Shown piece by piece: positions 8,052 to 16,099 of a stretch of 64,000 bases of DNA. Numbering within the stretch: the stretch's first letter is position 1; the number at the start of each line of letters is the position of its first letter. The position numbers and the translations under genes are program-made. The stretch spans positions 310,001 through 374,000 of the forward strand of contig NZ_JAASRW010000002.1 in assembly GCF_011761355.1 (NCBI RefSeq), in the 5' to 3' direction. Below the pieces are notes generated by a model. That model made no database searches, was not told the DNA's origin, and saw nothing but the letters and a program-made list of their open reading frames with translations. The DNA is from Paenibacillus lupini (GTDB lineage Bacteria; Bacillota; Bacilli; Paenibacillales; Paenibacillaceae).

Positions 8052-10538
8052 TTATGGATTGACCTTGAAGTTATCGAATCGTGTATGGTTGTTCATTGTA
8101 CGCAATCCTGCCTTACCGTGAGTAAATGGGTTGCTGCTGTTGTCCGTATAGGTGATCTTTGGTGTGGTCATATCGTTCACATATACTTTGATCGTTGTGC
8201 CGGAGGTTGTAACCTTCATATGATGCCAGGTCCCCGCTGCCAGTGAGATCGGCGAAGAGCCAACAGCCGTGTAATTATAATTCATCTTGCCTAAGTAAAC
8301 CCCGCTGGACTTGATAAAGGCATAATAACCTTGGAGATAATCTGGATTATTGACCAGTACAGTACCATTTGACGGATTATTCACTCGGACCAGCATGCCG
8401 GCATCGCCGGTAGTGTCCACAAGCTTAATATCTGACTCAACGGTATAGTCCGCCCAGCGCTCATTACCAATCGTCGTTTTGCCAAATACGCCTGCTCCTG
8501 CAGAATCCAGCTCACCCGAGTTAACAGACCAGTTGCCTTCAAACCTTGTCCATCCGTTGTCATTGCCGTCATTAAAGTCGTCAGTCAGGCTGGTGACTGC
8601 ATCGCCGCGGGAGAAGGTCATCCCAGAGAAATCAAATTCCCCTTTAACAAACTCGAACCGGAGCTCGTGATAACCGGCTGTTAGATAAAGTCCTTTTTTA
8701 CTCGCCGTTGTCCAGCTTTCCCAATCGCCAGAGCTTGGTACATTTACAATGCCGGTCAGATCGGTTGACGCGTCCCATACGCGGAAGCTTGCATCCGTGT
8801 AGGTAGTAGCAAGGCGCGCATCCAGATCGTAGTAGCCAGTCTCAGCAACATTCACGCGGTATTTCAACCATTCACCGGTTTGATTCCAGCCTACGACATT
8901 TTTACCCTCCGCTGCTGAGCTGCGGATATCTACCAAACCCATGCGGTAGGCGCCGCCAGTGTTGCCTGCGGTCAAATCATGATAGGCTGTTCCCTCAGCC
9001 CCATTCATATAATGAACAGCTTCAATTTTGCCTGGAAGAGGTTTGTACGCATTCCATGCGCTGCTTCCGTTCACTTTGTTGCTAAAAGCGGTGTAGCCAA
9101 AGTCGGCATGAGCATCCGTTGTGGTGTACCCGATCTTGCCGCCTGCGATTCCGCTTACAGTACGAGTCTGTTTCTTCATTCCATCCACATAAACGTTGAA
9201 GCTGGTACCTTCTTTCTCCACGCGGATCTGATGCCATTTGGTATAGTCGTATCCTGATGGAAGAGCTGCATATTGCCACCCTTGGCTGACGCCGCCAACA
9301 ACATAATTCGTCTCCAGTCGGTTCAAGCTTCGGTTCAATACCGCTGTACCGTAGTTGTTCTCATCCGTGTAGGAAAATACAGCGCCATACACCGGGTTGC
9401 TGGTTGTACCTTGCTTGATCTGCTTCGTGTTGAACTCCGCTGTATAATCGCTTGCGGTGCTTGTACTGGTCACTTGGCGGTAAGTAGTTGCGCTGCCAAT
9501 CGTGTCCTGCCACATCAGCTCCTGATTATAGATCCCCCATGTACCGCCGCCGATATTCGTCCAGCCGGTCCCAATCGATGTCCGGTTGAAGCGGTCTTCA
9601 AAATCGGCCAGCTCGGGATTTTGCTGGGAAGCCGTAGTTGGACCAAGCAGCAGCATCTTGTCGCCGTTCCAGACAACGCGGTCCAAATTCATTTTACGGC
9701 CAGGATAGACCAGATTGCCGCCTGAAGCGTGACTGTGATACACCATGAAGTCAGAATCAAGGTCAGGTCCTTTGATCATGCTGTTATGTCCAAGGCCAAC
9801 ATTCGAACCTTCCGTATCAATCAGAACGGGATTCTGGCTGTCTGCCGGTGCGAAGCTGGTGGTAGGGCTTGTACTTGTTGCATAGTTAACTCGATATGCT
9901 GTGCTCCAAACATGATTACCCGTGTAGGTCATATAATATTTGCCGTTACGCTTGAAAGTAGTAGACCCTTCTGTCCAGCCAGCCATCGATAATCCTGTGC
10001 CCACAGCTGTACCAAAGGCTGTAGGGCTCGTCATTGGACGTGCGTTAATCGTGTTAGAGCCGGTCGAGTAGAAGTACCATTTGCCGTCATCATCGATAAA
10101 GACATTACCGTCAATGCCCATGCCAAGGTTGCCTGTTGCTACGGTGAAAGGCCCGGTTGGACTGGTGCTTTGGAGTACATAATGTCCGCCGCCGCCCGGG
10201 GAAGTGTACATGTAGAACATGCCGTTCCAATAGACGACTTCAGGTGCATAAGCAGCCTTCGTGACCGCTTCTGTCGTGCACAATCCGCGGTAGGACCAAT
10301 CTACGAGATTAGTAGTGGACCATACCTTGACGCCGCTCTGATCATCAACGGTACTGACGTAAAGGTAATAGGTGCCGTTAAATTTTAGAATATACGGATC
10401 GCCTTCACCATAGAAATCATTGTTTGCCCAATGCCAGGAATCTGAAATAGTAATCGGATTGCTGTACGCGCTCACCTGGAGCGGCATCAGCATAACAGAA
10501 GCTGCAGCGCCAAGGAGCAGGGTTTTCCATTTCTTCAT
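8052..10538 (-). CDS. Secreted multi-domain GH43 enzyme (arabinofuranosidase/xylosidase type)
   Basis: The protein is about 828 residues. A signal peptide (about 1-24, ending QVSA) is followed by a five-blade GH43 domain (about 30-310). The catalytic triad fits GEGDPYI (Asp about 47), GIDGNVF (Asp about 143) and WTEGSTTF (Glu about 190). Then come a LamG/DUF1080-like beta-sandwich (about 315-495), a CBM6-like module (about 500-650, from GKIEAVHYMNG) and a second DUF1080-like sandwich (about 655-828). It probably removes arabinose or xylose side chains outside the cell. GAGGAG precedes both ATG 10538 and TTG 10541; I prefer the ATG. A good cre-like site sits about 40 nt upstream of the start, so carbon catabolite control is likely. 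Confidence 0.85.
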   Translation of the reverse strand: MKKWKTLLLGAAASVMLMPLQVSAYSNPITISDSWHWANNDFYGEGDPYILKFNGTYYLYVSTVDDQSGVKVWSTTNLVDWSYRGLCTTEAVTKAAYAPEVVYWNGMFYMYTSPGGGGHYVLQSTSPTGPFTVATGNLGMGIDGNVFIDDDGKWYFYSTGSNTINARPMTSPTAFGTAVGTGLSMAGWTEGSTTFKRNGKYYMTYTGNHVWSTAYRVNYATSTSPTTSFAPADSQNPVLIDTEGSNVGLGHNSMIKGPDLDSDFMVYHSHASGGNLVYPGRKMNLDRVVWNGDKMLLLGPTTASQQNPELADFEDRFNRTSIGTGWTNIGGGTWGIYNQELMWQDTIGSATTYRQVTSTSTASDYTAEFNTKQIKQGTTSNPVYGAVFSYTDENNYGTAVLNRSLNRLETNYVVGGVSQGWQYAALPSGYDYTKWHQIRVEKEGTSFNVYVDGMKKQTRTVSGIAGGKIGYTTTDAHADFGYTAFSNKVNGSSAWNAYKPLPGKIEAVHYMNGAEGTAYHDLTAGNTGGAYRMGLVDIRSSAAEGKNVVGWNQTGEWLKYRVNVAETGYYDLDARLATTYTDASFRVWDASTDLTGIVNVPSSGDWESWTTASKKGLYLTAGYHELRFEFVKGEFDFSGMTFSRGDAVTSLTDDFNDGNDNGWTRFEGNWSVNSGELDSAGAGVFGKTTIGNERWADYTVESDIKLVDTTGDAGMLVRVNNPSNGTVLVNNPDYLQGYYAFIKSSGVYLGKMNYNYTAVGSSPISLAAGTWHHMKVTTSGTTIKVYVNDMTTPKITYTDNSSNPFTHGKAGLRTMNNHTRFDNFKVNP

Positions 10539-10574
10539 CAATGATCATCTCCTCAAATAGTGGAATAGACGCTT

Positions 10575-10590
10575 TAGTAAGCGTTTTCAA
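10575..10590 (-). promoter_or_regulatory. Candidate CcpA cre site before the secreted GH43 gene
   Basis: On the minus strand TTGAAAACGCTTACTA matches the cre consensus WTGNAARCGNWWWCAW with one mismatch. It lies between the GH43 start and its presumed promoter. CcpA itself is not in the window. Confidence 0.6.
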
Positions 10591-10697
10591 AACGTAGTAT
10601 AACAGGCGACCGTCTTGAGGGCTTATATCTAATTAGATATAAAAACAGCTACTTGGCGTGATTTTGAAGAAATATCCGGGCGACGAAATAGTCAGGC

Positions 10698-10727
10698 TTG
10701 AAAAGCCTTATTTATTATATTTGTAAT
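10698..10727 (+). promoter_or_regulatory. Weak candidate sigma-A promoter for the GH172-GH127 pair
   Basis: TTGAAA (10698-10703) and TGTAAT (10722-10727) are 18 nt apart, 58 nt or more before the GH172 start. The -10 fits moderately. Two ATATTTGTA direct repeats, one overlapping the -10, recall the ATTTGTA half of AraR operators; operator function is inferred. Confidence 0.35.
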
Positions 10728-10741
10728 AAATGATATATTTG

Positions 10742-10757
10742 TAGAAAGCGCTTACTT
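10742..10757 (+). promoter_or_regulatory. Candidate cre site downstream of the GH172 promoter
   Basis: TAGAAAGCGCTTACTT matches cre with two mismatches and keeps the AAGCGCTTAC core. A position just after a promoter suits road-block repression by CcpA. Confidence 0.45.
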
Positions 10758-10784
10758 TATTAACTTTATTAGGGAGGAACGACG

Positions 10785-11945
10785 ATGAACAATCTTTATA
10801 TGCGCAAAGAGGGTATCTCGAGAAGAAGCTCAAGCTGGGACCAAACCGGAGGAAATACGGACCACATTATAATAGGCCCGGGAGATACCAGCATGATTGC
10901 AGATCTAGCCGGTTCAGGTGTCATCCAGCATATTTGGATTACGATCGCTTCCTCTGACCGTCATTATTTCCGCAAAATCGTCATGCGTATGTATTGGGAT
11001 GGCGAGCAAGAGCCAAGCGTGGAGGCACCTATTGGCGATTTCTTTGGCGTTGGTCACGGTGTGGCAAGCCATTACGTCTCTCTGCCGCTTAATATGATTA
11101 CAACTCAAGGGATGGTCGAGGATAAAGCGGCGATGAACTGCTTTTTCGAGATGCCTTTTGGCAATGGCGCAAGAATTGAAATCGAGAATGAATGCGAGAA
11201 GGAAATCGTCTTTTATTATTATGTAGACTATGTAGAGAAGCCGGTGCCGGAGGACGCGTTCCGATTCCATGCCCAGTTCCGTCGGGAAATGCCAACGAAG
11301 GGTCTTATTCAGCTAGAGGGATTGAAAGCGGAGCATGACAAGTATGATCATCCTTTTTATGCGAATGACATCGTCAATGCGGTTAAAAATCTAGATGGGG
11401 CTGAAAATTATATATTGCTTGAGGCTGAAGGCGAAGGACATTATGTAGGCTGTAATTTGAGTATTGACCATCTTGATCCGATCCCCGGAAACAGCTGGTT
11501 TGGTGAAGGCGATGATATGTTCTTCATCGATGGCGAGCCGTGGCCTCCGCGGCTTCATGGGACGGGGACAGAGGATTATTTTTGCGCGGCCTGGTGTTAT
11601 CCTTCGGGAAAATATGACGGTCCTTATCACGGCATCTCGCTGGCTGCGCCAATACGTGCGAATGGTCATGCCTGGACGGAGAAAACACTCATTCCTACGG
11701 AGATGGATTACTCCGGCAAATGGACAACGTATCGATTCCATATCGTAGATCCGATTATTTTCCGGAAGTCGATACGCTTTGGCATTGAGCACGGCCATGG
11801 CAATTGCCAATCCAATGATTACAGCTCGGTTGCATACTGGTACCAAAGGGAGCCTCATAAGGCATTTCCTCAAATTCTGCCAGTAGAGCAGCGGCTTCCT
11901 CTGTCGGAGCGGGCAAGTATGAGCCATTTTCTGAAGAGCTTCTAG
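10785..11945 (+). CDS. GH172 (DUF2961) family glycoside hydrolase
   Basis: The 386-residue protein matches the DUF2961 family throughout: SRRSSSWDQTGGN at the start, GVIQHIWIT, GDFFGVGHG and GTGTEDYF. That family is now GH172, whose characterised members act on difructose anhydride I and on arabinofuranosides, including D-arabinan. The Glu in GTGTEDYF (about residue 263) lies in the strongly conserved motif and is probably one of the catalytic pair. No signal peptide is present, so it acts inside the cell on imported oligosaccharides. AGGGAGG precedes the ATG. The GH127 gene starts 26 nt after the stop, indicating an operon and a shared furanoside substrate. Exact linkage is not predictable. 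Confidence 0.85.
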   Translation: MNNLYMRKEGISRRSSSWDQTGGNTDHIIIGPGDTSMIADLAGSGVIQHIWITIASSDRHYFRKIVMRMYWDGEQEPSVEAPIGDFFGVGHGVASHYVSLPLNMITTQGMVEDKAAMNCFFEMPFGNGARIEIENECEKEIVFYYYVDYVEKPVPEDAFRFHAQFRREMPTKGLIQLEGLKAEHDKYDHPFYANDIVNAVKNLDGAENYILLEAEGEGHYVGCNLSIDHLDPIPGNSWFGEGDDMFFIDGEPWPPRLHGTGTEDYFCAAWCYPSGKYDGPYHGISLAAPIRANGHAWTEKTLIPTEMDYSGKWTTYRFHIVDPIIFRKSIRFGIEHGHGNCQSNDYSSVAYWYQREPHKAFPQILPVEQRLPLSERASMSHFLKSF

Positions 11946-11971
11946 TCATCAACAGCATAGGGAGGAATTTC

Positions 11972-13846
11972 ATGAATACGGTACTTCATCCTCTAAAGCA
12001 AACTGCCTTTGAGGAATTGCCACTAGGATCCATCCGGCCGATTGGCTGGCTCAAAGATCAACTGCAGATTCAGGCGGAAGGGATGACAGGGCATCTGGAT
12101 GAGTTCTGGAGCCATGTCGGTCCAAACAGTGGATGGCTTGGCGGCACGGGAGAAAGCTGGGAAAGAGGACCTTACTATTTAGATGGACTTGTTCCACTGG
12201 CCTATCTTCTGGAAGATGAGAGATTAATAGCGAAGGTAAAGCCCTGGATCGAATGGACGCTTGCAAGCGCTCGGGAAGACGGACAGTTCGGCCCATCCTC
12301 GAATGATGATTGGTGGAGCCGGATGGTTATGCTGAAGGTGCTCATTCAGCATGCTGAATATACCGGCGATGAACGAGTCATTCCTTTTATGACCAACTAC
12401 TTCAAATACCAGCTGAAGCATCTTCCGAATCGTCCGCTTGCAGAATGGGCAAAGGCGAGGGGTGGAGAGAACTTAATCAGCGTGTATTGGCTGTACAACC
12501 GTACTAGTGAGCCGTTTCTGCTGGAGCTGACACAAATAATCAGTGAACAAACCGAGAATTGGAGGGGGTTATACGAGCAGTTCCCGTATTGGAACCGTCA
12601 AACCTCCTTCGATCACCGTGTTCATGTCGTTAATGTAGCAATGTCATTCAAGCAGCCAGCGCTCCATTATTTGCAGACGGGGAATGAACTGGATAAAGCG
12701 GCTGTATATAAAGGCATTCGAAGCGTCATGACCTACCATGGCCAAGTAAATGGCATGTTCTCTGGTGATGAGTGGCTGGCCGGAACGCATCCAAGTCAAG
12801 GGACGGAGTTATGTGCTGTTGTTGAATATATGTATTCGCTGGAACATCTCATACGGATAACCGGGGACGGTTATTTTGGGGATATTCTGGAGAAGGTCGC
12901 GTATAACGCGCTGCCTGCTGCGATCAGCTCGGACTGGAAGGTTCACCAGTATGATCAGCAGGCGAATCAGATCATGTGTACACATGCCAAGCGGAATTGG
13001 ACGGAAAATAATAATGAGGCCAATCTGTTTGGCATCGAACCGCATTTTGGATGCTGCACTGCCAATATGCATCAAGGCTGGCCGAAATACGCGGCTAGGC
13101 TTTGGATGGCAGCTGAGGAAGGTGGACTTGCTGCCATCTCCTATGCACCTTGCCGGGTAACCGCGCAAGTTGGTGCGGAGAAGCGGACTTCGGCTGTTGT
13201 ACAAGTTGAGACCTCGTATCCGTTCCGGGATACGGTCAACATAAAGGTTGAGCTAAGCTCGCCGGAGACATTCACCATGAAGTTCAGAATTCCGGAATGG
13301 TGCAAGGCGCCGGTACTGCTGATTAATGGCGAGCCTTATCCTTTGCAAGCTGTTCAGGGGTTCGCCTCGATTCACCGATTATGGAGGGAGCAGGATGAGT
13401 TCTTGCTTACGCTGCCCAAGCAGGCGAGGCTGGTTCCACGTGCAAACGGTGCAGTTGGTGTTCAATATGGTCCAATTATGCTGGCTATTCCAGTCAAGGA
13501 GCAATGGCAGAAGCATCGGACCTATCCTCCCTTTCATGATTGGGAGCTCTATCCGAGATCTCCATGGAATTATGGTGTAGAGCTTAGTGAGCAGTCTGTT
13601 TCGGATAAAGCCAGAATAATAGAGGATGAAGTCCAGAAGCAGCCATTTGCTGCAGAAAATTGTCCGATCCGTATGAGTGTTCAGGCACGCAGACTTCCTC
13701 AGTGGACAATGGAGATGAATTCCGCAGGCACACCACCGGTCAGTCCAGTTATTAGTAAGGAGCCGCTAGAAGAAATCGATCTTGTTCCGTATGGCTGTGC
13801 GAGGCTGAGAGTTGCGGAGTTTCCGGTTCTTTGCGAGCTTCCATAA
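11972..13846 (+). CDS. GH127-type beta-L-arabinofuranosidase (DUF1680 family)
   Basis: The 624-residue cytoplasmic protein has the (alpha/alpha)6 barrel typical of GH127 (about 15-420) and beta-sandwich modules behind it. Landmarks are SGWLGGTGESWERGPYYLDG, GTELCAVVEY and FGCCTANMHQGWPK, where Cys361-Cys362 supplies the thiol nucleophile and a zinc ligand known from HypBA1-type enzymes. Related families GH142/GH146 cannot be fully excluded. A strong GGAGG site precedes the ATG. Together with the GH172 gene upstream it suggests breakdown of beta-arabinofuranose chains such as those on hydroxyproline-rich plant glycoproteins (inference). A strong terminator follows. Confidence 0.85.
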   Translation: MNTVLHPLKQTAFEELPLGSIRPIGWLKDQLQIQAEGMTGHLDEFWSHVGPNSGWLGGTGESWERGPYYLDGLVPLAYLLEDERLIAKVKPWIEWTLASAREDGQFGPSSNDDWWSRMVMLKVLIQHAEYTGDERVIPFMTNYFKYQLKHLPNRPLAEWAKARGGENLISVYWLYNRTSEPFLLELTQIISEQTENWRGLYEQFPYWNRQTSFDHRVHVVNVAMSFKQPALHYLQTGNELDKAAVYKGIRSVMTYHGQVNGMFSGDEWLAGTHPSQGTELCAVVEYMYSLEHLIRITGDGYFGDILEKVAYNALPAAISSDWKVHQYDQQANQIMCTHAKRNWTENNNEANLFGIEPHFGCCTANMHQGWPKYAARLWMAAEEGGLAAISYAPCRVTAQVGAEKRTSAVVQVETSYPFRDTVNIKVELSSPETFTMKFRIPEWCKAPVLLINGEPYPLQAVQGFASIHRLWREQDEFLLTLPKQARLVPRANGAVGVQYGPIMLAIPVKEQWQKHRTYPPFHDWELYPRSPWNYGVELSEQSVSDKARIIEDEVQKQPFAAENCPIRMSVQARRLPQWTMEMNSAGTPPVSPVISKEPLEEIDLVPYGCARLRVAEFPVLCELP

Positions 13847-13864
13847 TAGTTCTTTCTTAAAGTC

Positions 13865-13906
13865 GGCCTAATGCCCTTCCTAGCGGGGGCATTAGGCCAT
13901 TTTTTG
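13865..13906 (+). terminator. Intrinsic terminator of the GH172-GH127 operon
   Basis: GGCCTAATGCCC (13865-13876) pairs perfectly with GGGCATTAGGCC (13887-13898), followed by ATTTTTT. Confidence 0.9.
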
Positions 13907-13922
13907 TGCAGCAAGTTAGAGA

Positions 13923-15077
13923 TTATACTTTAAAGATTTGAATCCGTTTATATTCCTTCATGATCTCGTCATGCAGTGCATGCTCCTCTGGTATGCCCAT
14001 ATGTCTTCGAATGACATGATCTGCCCCTTTTTGCCCGATTGCCAGCTGCAGAATTTCAGCTTCCGGATCGGCATGGTAATCAAAATGCAGCGCTGAAGCA
14101 ATGGAAGATGCCAGATTAGTTACGCCATGACCCAGATTGTAAGCCTGAATGGCTGGTCTCACAAATCTCTCTGCTGCAGACAACTTACGCAGGGGAGAAC
14201 GGCCAACACGGGTGATCGAATCGGTAAGCGCAGAATTGGAAAATCGACGCAGCGTTTGGTTTACGTACTGTTGCTGCTCTTGTTCGTCGAAGCCGTGCTT
14301 ATCAACGAGCAATTTAGAGGTTTCATCCAAAGTCTGCTCTATTCGGTCGCGGATTCGATCATCCTGCATTGCTTCCTGTATCGTTGAGATTCCCTTCAAA
14401 TAACCATGATAAGCGGCGCTGCTATGGCCTGTATTAACGGTGAAGAGCTTGCGTTCAATGTAGGGCTCAAGGGAATTGGCATATTTGACGCCATGGATGC
14501 CTGGGAAACTATCTAGCAGCGCCTCTTGATGTATAACCCATTCACTGAAGGGTTCTACCACAACGCTAAGCGGATCTTTATTTTTCTGATGGGGAACGAT
14601 ACGGTCCACGGCTGTATTGGGAAAAGAAAGGAGACGGTTCGCTGCTTCATGAAGCTCGGCTGGTAGCAGCGCATATACCCATTTTTTTAATTGCGTGCTG
14701 GCTTTTAAGGCGTTTTCACAAGCCATGATGTGCAGCGGCTTGCTTTCGTTAAGAAGCCGAAGCTCGATTCCGGGTGCAATTTGCGCCGCCACATTTCTTA
14801 AGGAGGATGCACCAACAGCCGTTGTTATTAGGTCAGCATCCGCGACTCGAGCTTTTACTTCTCGAAGTTCGTTTACATGAAGAGCCGTTACATGGTTTAC
14901 CCGCCACTGTTCCTTTGTTTCGCCCGCCATCGTGACAACATACGACTGCTGCTGGCGTAATGCGGTGACCTGTTTATAGTTTCTCGTTACAAAACATATC
15001 TCGTAGCCGGATTTTGCAAGCATCAACCCGATAAAACCCCGTCCGATGTTACCTGCTCCAAAGTGTACGGCTTTCAT
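13923..15077 (-). CDS. mtlD: Mannitol-1-phosphate 5-dehydrogenase
   Basis: The 384-residue protein begins MKAVHFGAGNIGRGFIG, the NAD-binding loop of MtlD. It continues with the long-chain mannitol dehydrogenase features VNTGHSSAAYHGYLKG and GRSPLRKLS. It oxidises mannitol 1-phosphate to fructose 6-phosphate in the cytoplasm. I chose ATG 15077 because a longer GTG start at 15086 lies inside the Shine-Dalgarno GAGGTGAT. No mannitol PTS genes are in the window. The gene follows a HAD phosphatase in the same direction with a gap of about 96 nt, so the two are probably co-transcribed from the leader region at 16.0 kb. Confidence 0.9.
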   Translation of the reverse strand: MKAVHFGAGNIGRGFIGLMLAKSGYEICFVTRNYKQVTALRQQQSYVVTMAGETKEQWRVNHVTALHVNELREVKARVADADLITTAVGASSLRNVAAQIAPGIELRLLNESKPLHIMACENALKASTQLKKWVYALLPAELHEAANRLLSFPNTAVDRIVPHQKNKDPLSVVVEPFSEWVIHQEALLDSFPGIHGVKYANSLEPYIERKLFTVNTGHSSAAYHGYLKGISTIQEAMQDDRIRDRIEQTLDETSKLLVDKHGFDEQEQQQYVNQTLRRFSNSALTDSITRVGRSPLRKLSAAERFVRPAIQAYNLGHGVTNLASSIASALHFDYHADPEAEILQLAIGQKGADHVIRRHMGIPEEHALHDEIMKEYKRIQIFKV

Positions 15078-15173
15078 GTTTATCACCTCATTATTATTTG
15101 AATATTCAGATAATTAAGATGAGCGAAAGCCTGTGCCTCGTCTCAATGATAAGGCAAAGACTTGGGGAATTTA

Positions 15174-15854
15174 TTAAACCGCTGGCTTTGCTAAAAAGCC
15201 GGATGGATCATTAATTAAATGCTCGAAGCTAATGTCGGCGAGTGATTGGCCATGCTGCGTAATATTGCCGAAATCCAGATACTGCGTGATTTTATTAGGG
15301 AGAACGACACAATGGAGTCCTGCTGCAATGGCCGATTTGGCGCCATTAGGAGAATCTTCGATCGCAATGGCATCTCCAGCTGGAATGCCAAGTATCGAAA
15401 TGGTTTGAAGATAGAGGGAGGGATCAGGCTTTACCAGCTTGACATGATCAGCGGTTTGAATACATTCGAAATACGAGGTTAGCTCCAGCTTGTCGAGATA
15501 AGGTGTAATCCACTCCAGCCTGGAACTAGAAGCAAGACCGATACGAAGGCCAGCAGCTTTTGCGGATTCTAGGAAGCTGATCACTCCAGGTCTCACCGTC
15601 TCTTGCTTCATCAGCTCAGCATGCTTCTCGTGTACTCTCGAACGGAATACATCCCGGTCGATGGCAATTCCGCAATCCGTGATCAAATATTCATATGGAT
15701 TAAACAAATGAAGACTAGTTCCTATACATTGCGAGTATTGCTCCAAGGTAAGCTCGACTTTATGCTCCGCATAGAGTGCTCGGAATGCCTCGTACCAGGG
15801 TGTCTCCGTGTCTAGAATCGTTCCGTCGAAATCGAAAATCAACGCTTTTGCCAT
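15174..15854 (-). CDS. HAD-superfamily sugar-phosphate phosphatase (beta-phosphoglucomutase/YhcW-like)
   Basis: The 226-residue protein carries the HAD motifs MAKALIFDFDGTILDTE (Asp8, Asp10), LASSSRLEW (motif II), KPDPSLYL (motif III Lys) and AIEDSPNGAKSA (motif IV). An alpha-helical C1 cap lies between motifs I and II, as in subfamily IA enzymes of the phosphoglucomutase/phosphatase group. The ATG at 15854 is 6 nt from AAGGAGGAG; the ATG at 15860 touches that site and is unlikely. Being next to mtlD, it might dephosphorylate mannitol 1-phosphate or a related hexitol phosphate. That would make mannitol rather than consume it, but this is speculation. Confidence 0.75.
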   Translation of the reverse strand: MAKALIFDFDGTILDTETPWYEAFRALYAEHKVELTLEQYSQCIGTSLHLFNPYEYLITDCGIAIDRDVFRSRVHEKHAELMKQETVRPGVISFLESAKAAGLRIGLASSSRLEWITPYLDKLELTSYFECIQTADHVKLVKPDPSLYLQTISILGIPAGDAIAIEDSPNGAKSAIAAGLHCVVLPNKITQYLDFGNITQHGQSLADISFEHLINDPSGFLAKPAV

Positions 15855-16002
15855 TTGCATCTCCTCCTTGCGCTTTCAGCGCTTCGTAGTCGCTTTTGGG
15901 CAGTAAAAAGCAAAAAGACCCTGTGTACACAGGGCCTTGCTTGAGTAAGCAATAAATGATTGCAAGACCCTCCCTGGTAAAGAATTACCAGCGAATAAGC
16001 GT
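15855..16002 (-). promoter_or_regulatory. 5' leader with mutually exclusive terminator and antiterminator before the HAD-mtlD genes
   Basis: On the minus strand a perfect hairpin, GGCCCTGTGTACACAGGGTC (plus 15917-15936), is followed by TTTTTGCTTTTT and is an intrinsic terminator upstream of the coding region. The 5' half of that stem can instead pair upstream: AGGGTCTTGC (plus 15961-15970) with GCAAGGCCCT, 10 bp with one G-U. A third hairpin, CTGGTAA-TTCT-TTACCAG (plus 15974-15991), precedes it. This is the layout of an attenuator or riboswitch. T-box signature AGGGTGGNACCGCG and a clear PRD-antiterminator RAT sequence were not found, so the signal is unknown. Confidence 0.6.
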
Positions 16003-16008
16003 AATTCA

Positions 16009-16037
16009 ATCCTACAGGAAGGGGGTGGTAGTGTCAA
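16009..16037 (-). promoter_or_regulatory. Sigma-A-type promoter for the HAD-mtlD transcript
   Basis: On the minus strand TTGACA (plus 16032-16037) and TAGGAT (plus 16009-16014) are separated by exactly 17 nt. GTAAGCGATTGCAT directly upstream resembles a cre site. Confidence 0.6.
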
Positions 16038-16099
16038 TGAATGCAATCGCTTACTCATGAAATTGATTTATGATAATTTTTTAATGCACATTTTTCGGG

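Noticed and set aside
15855..16002. T-box or PRD/LicT RAT element in the HAD-mtlD leader
   Set aside because: The T-box signature and specifier layout are absent. GGATTG at the leader start recalls a RAT, but the following GTTACTG...CAGGCAAAACC pattern is missing.
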